The notes under the pieces are model-generated. The model was not told the origin of the DNA and searched no databases. It worked only from the letters and a program-made list of their open reading frames with translations. A stretch of DNA of 14,825 nucleotides from the NCBI GenBank assembly GCA_964634255.1, contig CAZWJC010000181.1:1-14825 (forward strand). The letters run 5' to 3'. Shown piece after piece: positions 1 to 8,516 of the stretch (its first letter is position 1; the number at the start of each line of letters is the position of its first letter). The position numbers and the translations under genes are program-made. Source of the DNA: MWDV01 sp964634255 (GTDB taxonomy: Bacteria > Verrucomicrobiota > Verrucomicrobiia > Limisphaerales > MWDV01).

Positions 1-593
1 TCGTTTGGCCGGAGCCGAAGTTCCCTGACACCGATACCGCGTTCTGTTACGTCGCGGGTAAAGCGGGTGGCCCCTGGCTCTTTCACACCGTTAACCTGGC
101 GTTGCTTGTGGCGACGATCGGCTCGGGGATGGGGGCGCAGCTCGGTGCGGGGCGGCTGCTCTACGGCATGGGGCGGGATAACGCCATCCCGGGCCGCTTC
201 TTCGCCACCGTGAATCCGCGCACGCGCATCCCCAGCAACAACATCATGCTGGTCGGCGTCATCACCTTGGCCGGGGCGTTTGCCATGAGCTACTCGCTGG
301 GCGCGGAGTTGCTGAATTTTGGCGCGCTCATTGCCTTTATGGGCGTCAATGCGTCGGCGTTCGTGCGTTACTTCCTGCGAAGCCAGCGGCGGACCGCTTG
401 GAACTTGTTGCCGCCGCTGCTGGGCTTCAGCGTTTGCCTGTATCTGTGGCTGAGTTTGGGGGGCAAGGCGAAGCTAGCCGGCATGGTTTGGCTGGGGGCC
501 GGGGTGCTCTACGGGGCGTGGCGAACGGCGTTCTTCACGAAACCGATCCAGTTCGCGACCGTTAACAGCGACGAGAAAACGTCGTCAGAATAG
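1..593 (+). CDS. APC-family amino acid permease, C-terminal fragment
   Basis: This is the C-terminal part of an inner-membrane amino acid/polyamine/organocation permease. The frame is already open at base 3 and runs 196 codons to a TAG at 591-593, so the true start lies upstream of the window. The fragment shows about four hydrophobic segments. The first carries a glycine-rich stretch (IGSGMGAQLGAGRLLYGMG) typical of the APC fold, followed by a cytoplasmic loop of the 'RDNAIPGRFFATVNPRTRIP' type that commonly follows it in this superfamily. The tail is short and polar. The family is confident but the substrate cannot be told from this part. The next gene is on the other strand and ends 60 bp away, so the permease is not co-transcribed with it. 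Confidence 0.82.
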   Translation, partial: VWPEPKFPDTDTAFCYVAGKAGGPWLFHTVNLALLVATIGSGMGAQLGAGRLLYGMGRDNAIPGRFFATVNPRTRIPSNNIMLVGVITLAGAFAMSYSLGAELLNFGALIAFMGVNASAFVRYFLRSQRRTAWNLLPPLLGFSVCLYLWLSLGGKAKLAGMVWLGAGVLYGAWRTAFFTKPIQFATVNSDEKTSSE

Positions 594-596
594 TCA

Positions 597-612
597 GTGG
601 GCTCAAGCCCAC
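597..612. terminator. Palindrome just after permease stop, possible terminator or REP-like unit
   Basis: GTGGGCT and AGCCCAC form a perfect inverted repeat around a CA centre, starting 3 bases after the permease stop codon. It sits between two convergent genes, which suits a bidirectional terminator. No T-run follows on either strand, so it could equally be a dispersed palindromic repeat. Confidence 0.35.
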
Positions 613-653
613 GAGTTAACCTCCGGGCAGCGCCTCTTTCTTGATCGCCGATC

Positions 654-1412
654 TCAGAACCACCAGCGCACGTCCCGATCCTGCGGGTTGTAGCGCTCGC
701 GAAGCAGCTTGAAGCTGCGCCAGGCCCCGTGCCCGTCCAGGTAGAACGCGTTGGCCCCGCCCGGGTAGATTCCCTGCATGTGCGGGTTGCGGTGCCGCCC
801 ATCCTTGGTCAAGCCGCTGGGAACCTGCACGAAGTTCTTCGCACCGACGGAGAGCATCGCGTCGGCGAGCAACTCCGCCGCAGAGGCGTTGGTGTTGCCA
901 GTCGTCTTGAGAAGAAACTGTTTCCCGGGCAACATCTTGCCCGCCATCGTGGCGTCCGGTTTGCCGGTGCTGTCCAAACGAGCGCCCATCCACGCAAATC
1001 CGACAATGCGCCGTGAGTTGCTGATGTCCCACCACGCCACCTCGAGGTCGTATTCCTTGACCGAGGCTCGGACGCTGGGGCAGTAGAACACGGGCCGGCG
1101 CGCGCCCGCGTTGGTCAGTGCGTCTGCCGTGCCGATGGGCATGTCCCAAAGCCACTGCCCATCCACGCGGTGAGCCGGCAGCGTGTCGCGGTTATCATTG
1201 GCATACATGAGCGCTGCCAAGCCGAGTTGCCGGGTGTTGCTCAGGCAACGCGCCCGCACACCCTTCTCCTTGGCCAAGGACAGGGCGGGCAGGAGCATCC
1301 CGGCGAGAATGGCGATGATGGCGATAACGACCAGGAGTTCGATCAGGGTGAAGGCGCTGGCCAAGGGAGCGGGGCGCAGGTTTGGATTCGGTAGCGGGCT
1401 TGCTGGTTTCAT
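654..1412 (-). CDS. Pseudopilin-like secreted protein (prepilin N-terminal methylation domain), 252 aa
   Basis: This is a type II secretion/type IV pilin-like protein of the large PVC-phylum family. A basic, proline-rich leader (1-20) precedes F21-T-L-I-E25, the prepilin cleavage and methylation motif with Glu at +5. A hydrophobic helix follows to about residue 44. Cleavage would fall after Ala20, not the classical Gly. The globular part has an N-T-R-Q-L-G segment (59-64) and a C-terminal H207/H211 and D226-G-H region, matching the 'H-x-DG' signature of this family. A prepilin peptidase would process it, and it would be anchored by or exported across the inner membrane; its cargo or partner is unknown. 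ATG 1412 gives the full leader, though no clear Shine-Dalgarno precedes it. It lies 250 bp downstream of a second member on the same strand. Confidence 0.85.
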   Translation of the reverse strand: MKPASPLPNPNLRPAPLASAFTLIELLVVIAIIAILAGMLLPALSLAKEKGVRARCLSNTRQLGLAALMYANDNRDTLPAHRVDGQWLWDMPIGTADALTNAGARRPVFYCPSVRASVKEYDLEVAWWDISNSRRIVGFAWMGARLDSTGKPDATMAGKMLPGKQFLLKTTGNTNASAAELLADAMLSVGAKNFVQVPSGLTKDGRHRNPHMQGIYPGGANAFYLDGHGAWRSFKLLRERYNPQDRDVRWWF

Positions 1413-1543
1413 TCGTGCGTTTATACATCAAAGCCGGTGCGACGAGGCAGGTCGCCAAACACAGAGCTTTGAACGTAGGCTATACAGATCGTCTGCAATG
1501 TCACCTCCCGCCTGCTGCATAGAAGCGTGAAATAACGGCACTG

Positions 1544-1559
1544 ACCCGCGATCCCGGGT
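1544..1559. repeat. Small inverted repeat between the two pseudopilin genes
   Basis: ACCCG and CGGGT pair around a 6-base loop. It lies 3' of the upstream pseudopilin gene and 5' of the second one, so it could be a weak terminator. The stem is only 5 bp and has no clear T-run. The rest of the 250-bp gap (1413-1662) shows no gene and no promoter I can defend. Confidence 0.2.
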
Positions 1560-1662
1560 GAAAACGGGGCAGGGGAGCAAGGCGCAGTTTCTCGTCAGCA
1601 AGCGAACCGTAATACAACCAACTGAACCTCGCGAGCGGGCAGAGCGATTTCGGAGTACCCGA

Positions 1663-2526
<864 letters not shown>

Positions 2527-2577
2527 GTCGGCAATCCAACGCCTGCATTGGGATGAACAGGCGGCTTGACTTCGTTT

Positions 2578-2591
2578 GCAGGCTAACCTGC
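2578..2591. repeat. Short inverted repeat in the divergent intergenic region
   Basis: GCAGG and CCTGC flank CTAA in the 250-bp gap between the divergent pseudopilin and GH105 genes (2527-2776). It could be an operator half-site pair or chance. Nothing else in that gap can be supported as a gene, and I found no convincing -35/-10 pair. Confidence 0.2.
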
Positions 2592-2776
2592 GCGCGCCTG
2601 ATGTCAGCCCCCATGCACTGCAAACATACTTGAAAAATGGGCACTGCCAACCGCCTTTTGGCATCGCGTGTGGGCTGTCTGACCCGAGACAACGGGCGAA
2701 CCCACGCGGGGCTGCGGCGGCGAACTGGCGCAAGGAATTGGTTTGAAAATGCACTGGCCACCGCCACCATGTGCCT

Positions 2777-3913
2777 ATGCATGCCACATCGTTCGCTGCT
2801 CTTCGTATTGCACTGGTGACTGGTCTCTGGGTTGGTGCGTGTTTGCCTGACGCAAACGCGGAGTCGCCCTCCGCCTCGCCGGCAGAGCTTAAGCCCGAGC
2901 TCGTGGTTCGTGTGATGCAGCGCGTTGCGGACTGGCAGCTTGCCAACCCCTCCCGCCACAGACCGACGGATTGGACACAAGGAGCGTTCTACGCAGGCGT
3001 CATGGCTCTGGCGGAGACTGCCAACGACCAGAAATATGTCGAAGCCATGATCCGGATGGGCGAAACCAACGAGTGGAAGCTGGGGCCGCGTAAGTTCCAC
3101 GGTGACGACCATGTCGTTGGCCAGACCTACTGTGAGCTCTTCTTCCGGACGCGCGATGCCAAAATGATCCAGCCGATGCGCGAGCGTTTCGATGACATCC
3201 TTGCCAACCCGTCCAAGATTCAGTCTTTGGAGTTCACTCAACCGCGCGGCGCGGCGACAGAACTATGGTCCTGGTGCGATGCCTTGTTCATGGCGCCGCC
3301 CGCTTGGTTGCGACTAGGGAAAGCCACGGGCGACAAGCGCTATCTCGACTTCGCCGTCACGAACTGGTGGCGGACCTCGGACTATCTCTATGACAAGGAA
3401 GAGCACCTCTATTTCCGGGATAGCACCTACTTCACAAAGCGCGAAGCAAACGGGAAGAAGGTCTTTTGGAGTCGAGGCAACGGCTGGGTGATGGGCGGTT
3501 TGGTGCGCATGCTGAAGTTGCTGCCGCAAGACCACCCTGACCGCGGGCGCTTCGTGCAGCAGTATCAGCAGATGGCCGCCAAAGTCGTCACGTGCCAACA
3601 ATCGGACGGTTTGTGGCGCTCCAGCTTGCTGGATCCCGAGAGTTACCCCCTGAAGGAGACGAGTGGCTCGGGCTTCTATACTTACGCGCTGGCTTGGGGC
3701 GTCAATGAGGGCTTACTGGACCGCGCGAAGTTCCGCCCAGCCGTCGAAAAGGGTTGGCGTGCCTTGACGGATTGCGTCAACGCTGAAGGGAAGCTCACGC
3801 ACGTTCAACCCATTGGCGCTGATCCGAAGAAGTTCGATCCGGAAGCGACGGAGGTTTACGGCGTAGGCGCGTTTCTGCTCGCCGGCAGCGAAATCTACCG
3901 CATGGCGAAGTGA
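2777..3913 (+). CDS. Secreted GH105 (GH88/105-type) unsaturated rhamnogalacturonyl hydrolase
   Basis: A YteR/YesR-like hydrolase of 378 residues that would remove the 4,5-unsaturated uronic acid from lyase-made rhamnogalacturonan or pectin oligosaccharides by hydration of its double bond. The (alpha/alpha)6-barrel signatures are present: D111 in 'HGDDHVVGQTY', D168 in 'WSWCDALFMAPP' (the position of the YteR catalytic Asp143), and 'SRGNGW' at 232-237. The N-terminus is hydrophobic, with a possible signal peptidase I site after A-N-A28. 'VGAC' with Cys22 could instead be a lipobox, so periplasmic or lipoprotein export are both possible. An in-frame GTG lies 6 bases upstream at 2771; ATG 2777 is preferred on codon grounds only. 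It converges on the GH105-GH28 fusion, with 20 bp between stops, and is divergent from the pseudopilin gene. Confidence 0.88.
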   Translation: MHATSFAALRIALVTGLWVGACLPDANAESPSASPAELKPELVVRVMQRVADWQLANPSRHRPTDWTQGAFYAGVMALAETANDQKYVEAMIRMGETNEWKLGPRKFHGDDHVVGQTYCELFFRTRDAKMIQPMRERFDDILANPSKIQSLEFTQPRGAATELWSWCDALFMAPPAWLRLGKATGDKRYLDFAVTNWWRTSDYLYDKEEHLYFRDSTYFTKREANGKKVFWSRGNGWVMGGLVRMLKLLPQDHPDRGRFVQQYQQMAAKVVTCQQSDGLWRSSLLDPESYPLKETSGSGFYTYALAWGVNEGLLDRAKFRPAVEKGWRALTDCVNAEGKLTHVQPIGADPKKFDPEATEVYGVGAFLLAGSEIYRMAK

Positions 3914-3928
3914 GGCGCGGTTGGCGCC
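3914..3928. terminator. GC-rich hairpin between convergent pectinase genes
   Basis: GGCGC and GCGCC form a perfect 5-bp stem around GGTTG directly after the GH105 stop and 6 bases before the end of the convergent fusion gene. It could serve as a compact bidirectional terminator. The short stem and weak T-tract (a run of four T about 13 bases later) keep this tentative. Confidence 0.3.
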
Positions 3929-3933
3929 GGTCT

Positions 3934-6510
3934 CTACTTCTGTTTTGGCTCGACGACGCAGTCAATCAGCTTCACGTCGGCTTGCTCAACTGCGTCCGCT
4001 TTGGCGATGCCTTTGAACGTCGAGTTGTGAAAGCGCACGCCGCTGATTTCTGAACCGGGGAATCCCTTCACGTCCAGCACCCGCACGGCGCTGGCGACGA
4101 CCATATTCTCGATGACGAGGTTGCGGACAACGGGCTTGTGCTCGCCTTTCGCGCCTTCCTCGTAAAGGAAGTCGATCTGCAACGCCGCATCGCGGACCGT
4201 ACCGACTGTCAAGTTGCGCGCGAAGATACTCTCCACCACACCGCCTCGGACGGCGTTGGATTTGAAACGCAATGCCCGATCCAGGTTCGGGCTGTCCATG
4301 GTGCAGTCTTCGACGAACACGTTGCGGCAGCCGCCAGAGATTTCGCTCCCGATAGTCACGCCGCCGTGGCCCTCCTTCATCGTGCAGCGACGGATGATGA
4401 CGTTCTCTGTCGGCACGCCCACGCGCCGACCGTCGTTGTTACGGCCGGACTTGATCGCGATGCAATCGTCGCCCGTGTCAAAGACGCAATCCTCGATCAG
4501 CACGTCGCGGCAGGACTCGGGATCGCAGCCGTCGTTGTTCGGCCCGTGCGTGCTGATGTGTAGTCCGCGCACGATGACGTTCGTGCTGAGCAGCGGATGC
4601 ACCTCCCACATCGGCGAGCGGCGAATGCGCACGCCTTCAATGAGCACGTTCTTGCAGCGATGCGGCTCAATGAAGCTGGGCCGGAGGAATTCGCCCTCGC
4701 CAAAGCGCCGTTGATCCACCGGCACGCCGTCGGCCACGAACTGCGCCAGCCGCGCGCGCGCGATGTTCTGGTTGTTTGTATTGACACCCTTTCGACCTTT
4801 CCAGCTCCACCAATTCTCGTCGCTGGCCTGGCCGTCCAGCACGCCCTCGCCCGTGATGGCGATGTTCTCCTGCTCGTACGCGTAAATCAGCGGGGAGTAG
4901 TTCCAGCATTCCATGCCCTCAAACCGTGTGCGCACCGCCGGCAGATACGCCTTGGGTTCGGTGGTGAACTTGAGCGTCGCGCCACCATCAAGGTGCAGGT
5001 TAACTTTGCTCTTGAGCTGAATTGCCCCGGTCAGGAATTCGCCAGCCGGCACAATGACACGTCCGCCACCGGCCTGAAAACACGTGGCGATGGCCTTGCG
5101 GATCGCTTCCGTGGAATCGGTCTTGCCGTCGGCTGCCGCGCCGTAGTCCACGATGGAGAACTCTCGTCCTGGAAACGCGGGCGGATAAATGCGGGCAAGG
5201 ATTTCAGGCATCTTCTCCCACTCTTTCGCAACGGAAGGTCTCGCCCCTGTGTCTGCGCGGAGCTCATGGCTGGCCTTTAGCGGCAGGCCCAAGAGCTTCT
5301 GCAGTTCGATACCGGCGAGAATGAATGGGCCGACGCCCTTGAGGTCGTTATCCACGACGGGTTCGCGCAGGTAATACTCATACGAACCGTCGCGTTCATA
5401 GCTGAGCCCCGCCACTGAGCAGCAGCGCGTCAGCGAAATCTTCCCGCTGCCGTCTGTCTTGATAAGCTTGCCGATGATGCCGTCGTAGCCCTTGAGGATC
5501 GCCGGAATGTAGTCGCGCGACAGGTAGCCCTGATTGACAGCCTTGGCCATCGAATAGACGAACATCGCGCTGGCCGTGGCTTCGAGGTAGTTGCCCGGCT
5601 GACCGCCTTTGTCCATGACCTGCCACCAAAGTCCGCTGGCCGCATCTTGATGCTTCACCAGGCCGGCGCTGGTCTTCTTGATCAGCGCCAGGATCTCTGC
5701 GCGGCCTGGATGGTCCTTGGGCAGGAAATCCAGTACGTCCACTTGCGCCATCGCCCACCAACCCATCGCACGGCCCCAGAAATTCGACGAGCAGCCCGTA
5801 GTCTTGTCCGCCCAATCCTGCGCGCGCTTCTCGTCCCAGCCATGGTAGTAAAGCCCGGTCTTGGCGTCATAAAGGTGCGCATCCGCGAGGCGAAACTGCT
5901 TCACGACGTCATCGAAATCTGCCGCCGGGCCGCCGAAGTCTTGAGTGTATTCCGCGTAGAATGGCGCGCCCATGAACAGGCCGTCCAGCCACATCTGCGA
6001 CGGGTATCGCTGCTTGTGCCAGAACCCGCCGTCGCTCGTCCGCGGATGCGTAGCGAGTTGCTTGCGCAACAGCTCGGCGCACTTCCGGTAACGCTCCTCC
6101 TTGGTGACCTCGTAAAGCGCCAGCACCGTCTTGCCCGGAGCGATGTTGTCGATGTTGAAGTCCTCCAGCTTGTAGCCTTGGATGCCCCCGTCGGCTTTGA
6201 TGAACGAGCCGATGGCATCCTTGCTGAACTCGACGTAAGCGGGCGTCGGGATGACCTGGTTCAACTTGAGCAGCGACAACGTGAACAAGCCGGCGGTGTA
6301 ATCCCACTTGGCGTTCCGACCCTCGCGCCAAGCCAGCTTGTCGCCGCGGCGTGCCGTCTCAGAATCGGCCATGCGGACGGACCACAGGAGCGGGGGCGCA
6401 CCCTGGAACTCACGCGGGGAAGAAGTCTCAGCGGCGCGACAGGCTGGCGTGAACAAGAGGCTGACGAGAACTGGGAGTCCCAACAGGTTGCGACAAATGT
6501 TCAATTGCAT
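3934..6510 (-). CDS. Secreted GH105-GH28 fusion (unsaturated uronyl hydrolase + polygalacturonase)
   Basis: An 858-residue exported enzyme with two catalytic modules. Residues 1-27 are a signal peptide ending C-R-A-A. Residues ~40-410 are a GH105 barrel: D121 ('NIDNIAPGKT') and D176 ('MWLDGLFMGAP') are 55 apart, like the two key Asp residues of YteR (88/143), and 'FWGRAMGWW' at 244-252 matches R-x-x-G-W. A linker (~411-448) leads to a GH28 right-handed beta-helix (~450-858) that begins 'FSIVDYGAAADGKTD'. All four GH28 catalytic signatures are present: N658-N-D660, D681-D682, G714-H715-G and R748-F-K750. The GH28 module hydrolyses polygalacturonan or rhamnogalacturonan; the GH105 module removes unsaturated end residues. 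Each module alone is a whole family-length enzyme, so this is a true fusion and not a read-through. A close cysteine pair, C363-C364, is visible. The exact glycan is uncertain. Confidence 0.9.
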   Translation of the reverse strand: MQLNICRNLLGLPVLVSLLFTPACRAAETSSPREFQGAPPLLWSVRMADSETARRGDKLAWREGRNAKWDYTAGLFTLSLLKLNQVIPTPAYVEFSKDAIGSFIKADGGIQGYKLEDFNIDNIAPGKTVLALYEVTKEERYRKCAELLRKQLATHPRTSDGGFWHKQRYPSQMWLDGLFMGAPFYAEYTQDFGGPAADFDDVVKQFRLADAHLYDAKTGLYYHGWDEKRAQDWADKTTGCSSNFWGRAMGWWAMAQVDVLDFLPKDHPGRAEILALIKKTSAGLVKHQDAASGLWWQVMDKGGQPGNYLEATASAMFVYSMAKAVNQGYLSRDYIPAILKGYDGIIGKLIKTDGSGKISLTRCCSVAGLSYERDGSYEYYLREPVVDNDLKGVGPFILAGIELQKLLGLPLKASHELRADTGARPSVAKEWEKMPEILARIYPPAFPGREFSIVDYGAAADGKTDSTEAIRKAIATCFQAGGGRVIVPAGEFLTGAIQLKSKVNLHLDGGATLKFTTEPKAYLPAVRTRFEGMECWNYSPLIYAYEQENIAITGEGVLDGQASDENWWSWKGRKGVNTNNQNIARARLAQFVADGVPVDQRRFGEGEFLRPSFIEPHRCKNVLIEGVRIRRSPMWEVHPLLSTNVIVRGLHISTHGPNNDGCDPESCRDVLIEDCVFDTGDDCIAIKSGRNNDGRRVGVPTENVIIRRCTMKEGHGGVTIGSEISGGCRNVFVEDCTMDSPNLDRALRFKSNAVRGGVVESIFARNLTVGTVRDAALQIDFLYEEGAKGEHKPVVRNLVIENMVVASAVRVLDVKGFPGSEISGVRFHNSTFKGIAKADAVEQADVKLIDCVVEPKQK

Positions 6511-6698
6511 AATTCAAGTGACACGTTGGCGAAGTCTCAAATACTGGAGTGCGATCATCAGATGTGTCGAGCGCGACGAGTTTGAAATGGTGGCGGTCTG
6601 CCCGTGGAATTGTGCACTGGCTGACAATTCGACTGATTTGCGCTTCGAACGGCTGGAAAGCAATTGACTACCGCTCGAAACCGGGAATCTTTCCGCCC

Positions 6699-7976
6699 AT
6701 GCATTCTTACAGATTTACTTGGGCAACGCTCATTGGCGCGGTCGCGGCATCGGTTCTCAGGTTTTCAACGGCGACAGCGGCCGATTGGCCGGCGTACCGG
6801 GGGGCCGCCGGCGACGGTGTTGCCACGGAGCAGGTAGCGTTGAAGGCGTGGCCAGCGGACGGACTTAAGCCGTTGTGGAAAGTGCCCACGGCCACGGGGT
6901 TCAGTTCCTTCAGCGTAGCGGATGGTAACGTGTTTACGCTGGAACGCCGCACGTTCGAGGCAGCGGAGCACGAAGCCTGCGTGGCACGGGATGCGGCCTC
7001 GGGTAAGGAACTTTGGGCGGCGAAGCTGAGCGTGGCGAAGTATGACGGCGGCGGGGATTCGGGCGGGCCCGGAGATGGTCCACGATCCACACCGGTCTTC
7101 GCTGGCGGCAAAGTGTATGTATTTGACGCGCGTTTGGTTCTGACCTGCCTGGGGGCAACAAAGGGAGAAATGATTTGGTCGCGCGATCTGGTGGCGGAAC
7201 ATGGTGGGAAGGTATTCCAATGGCAAAGCGCGGCGTCGCCAGTCGTTGACGGCGATTTGGTGTTCGTCGCGGGCGGCGGCGAAGGCCAGGCCTTGCTGAG
7301 TTTGAATAAACTAACCGGCGCGGTCATCTGGAAGGCAGAGAATGACAAAGCGACGCACTCGACGCCGGCGGTGGCGGATATCGGCGGCGTAAGGCAGGTG
7401 GTCTTTTTTACCCAGCAAGGGCTGGTGTCCGTGCTGCCAAGAACGGGTGTGGTGTTGTGGCGTTACAAGTTCCCCTTCAAAGTGGCGAGCGCAATCACGC
7501 CGGTGGTGGCGGGGGACTTGGTGTATTGCTCGGCGGCTTATGAAGTGGGCGCGGGTCTCGTCCGCGTGAGCAAGAAGGGGGATGCCTTCGAGGCGACGGA
7601 AGTTTGGCGCAAACCGAAGGAACTGCTCAATCACTGGAGCACGCCGGTGGTGAAGGATGGTTACCTCTATGGATTGTACGGCCACGCTGCGCACAAAAAC
7701 GGACCGCTTAAATGCGTCGAACTGGCCACGGGAAAGGAAATGTGGTCGCAGGCAGGTTTCGGTCCGGGCGGATTGATTCTGGCGGGTGACCGGTTGGTCG
7801 TGCTGGGTGACCAGGGGCAGCTCGTGCTGGTGGAAGCAGATTCGGCAGCTTACAAAGAGGTTAGCCGCATGCAGGTCGTGACCGGAAAGTGCTGGAGCAC
7901 GCCGGCCTTGAGCAATGGCAAGCTCTACGTGCGTAGCGCGAAGGAAGGCGTCTGCCTCGATGTGAACGGCAAGTAG
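6699..7976 (+). CDS. Exported PQQ-like beta-propeller repeat protein, 425 aa
   Basis: The protein starts with a signal peptide (hydrophobic 8-20, likely cleavage after A-T-A27) and then D-W-P-A-Y-R-G, a hallmark of the PQQ-like propellers common in planctomycetes and verrucomicrobia. Repeats with 'G-x-x-x-W' ends recur at W106, W160, W211, W254, W303 and W349, spaced 43-54 residues apart, which suggests a propeller of about seven or eight blades. The architecture resembles BamB or the propeller of quinoprotein dehydrogenases. No cytochrome c motif or enzyme-specific element is visible, so PQQ binding should not be assumed and a structural or binding role is as likely. The frame is open upstream to 6549, but ATG 6699 puts the signal peptide at the N-terminus. 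The gene is divergent from the GH105-GH28 fusion across 188 bp (6511-6698), where I see no reliable promoter. Confidence 0.82.
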   Translation: MHSYRFTWATLIGAVAASVLRFSTATAADWPAYRGAAGDGVATEQVALKAWPADGLKPLWKVPTATGFSSFSVADGNVFTLERRTFEAAEHEACVARDAASGKELWAAKLSVAKYDGGGDSGGPGDGPRSTPVFAGGKVYVFDARLVLTCLGATKGEMIWSRDLVAEHGGKVFQWQSAASPVVDGDLVFVAGGGEGQALLSLNKLTGAVIWKAENDKATHSTPAVADIGGVRQVVFFTQQGLVSVLPRTGVVLWRYKFPFKVASAITPVVAGDLVYCSAAYEVGAGLVRVSKKGDAFEATEVWRKPKELLNHWSTPVVKDGYLYGLYGHAAHKNGPLKCVELATGKEMWSQAGFGPGGLILAGDRLVVLGDQGQLVLVEADSAAYKEVSRMQVVTGKCWSTPALSNGKLYVRSAKEGVCLDVNGK

Positions 7977-8027
7977 CTGGATTGCGGCGAGAGCAGCGTT
8001 CTGTTGGCGCAGGTGGCCACGTTGCGC

Positions 8028-8516
8028 TCACGGAACATTCCATCGAGGGTGTGCGTTACCTCCTCGCGCCAGTCGGCCCAGCAGTTTGCGATACACCACC
8101 TGCGTTTTCGCAGTCGCATAGCCGAGGGCTGGATAGAACGAATGGCTTTCTACCCGGCTGGCATTGCTGCGGACAACCACCGTCTGGGCCGACAAGCCCG
8201 CCGCCCAGTGTTCGGCTGCCCGAACCAAGCTTCTCCCCACGCCTCGACGTCGCGCCTTCGCAGATACAACCAAGCCCGTGATCTCGACTCGAAAGCCCGA
8301 TTCCACAACGCAAGACGCGTGGGCCTGAAGCCAACCAACAACTCGGTCACGTGAACCAGTGGCCACGATCACCAAATCCGCCGGCGAATTGAGAATAGCG
8401 CGAAGTCGCCGACGCATTTCACCCGCAGTAACAGGATAACCCAACTCGCGCGAAAGCCGGGCAAGCACGGCCGCATCTCGTAGCGTGGCCCGACGCGTTT
8501 CGTTGGAACGATTCAC
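8028..8516 (-). CDS. GNAT-family N-acetyltransferase, 162 aa
   Basis: A single-domain GNAT enzyme that would transfer acetyl from acetyl-CoA to an amine. The N-terminal 'RRATLRDAAVLARLSRELGY' segment is the usual GNAT strand-helix opening. The core has 'EITGLVVSAKARRRGVGRSL' (78-97), in which R89-R-R-G-V-G94 is the pyrophosphate-binding motif A. 'SHSFYPALGY' (124-133) is the motif B region. The substrate cannot be predicted. The start is a GTG at 8516 whose bases overlap the rsmI stop (GTGA), so translation is probably coupled to rsmI. It ends 51 bp from the convergent propeller gene. The C-terminal tail beyond about residue 145 is basic and unlike the family core. Confidence 0.85.
   Translation of the reverse strand: MNRSNETRRATLRDAAVLARLSRELGYPVTAGEMRRRLRAILNSPADLVIVATGSRDRVVGWLQAHASCVVESGFRVEITGLVVSAKARRRGVGRSLVRAAEHWAAGLSAQTVVVRSNASRVESHSFYPALGYATAKTQVVYRKLLGRLARGGNAHPRWNVP

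Noticed and set aside
2527..2946. N-terminal extension of the 287-aa pseudopilin to 427 residues
   Set aside because: It would put 160 residues before the prepilin cleavage site and overlap the coding start of the divergent GH105 gene. The leader-bearing ATG at 2526 explains the protein better.
5647..6585. 312-codon plus-strand open frame antisense to the GH105-GH28 fusion
   Set aside because: The translation is rich in Arg, His and Val as expected for a shadow of a GC-rich gene and shows no motif. The other strand has a complete enzyme with catalytic residues.
6549..6698. Upstream extension of the PQQ-like propeller gene
   Set aside because: The signal peptide begins at the ATG at 6699; an extension would bury it internally.
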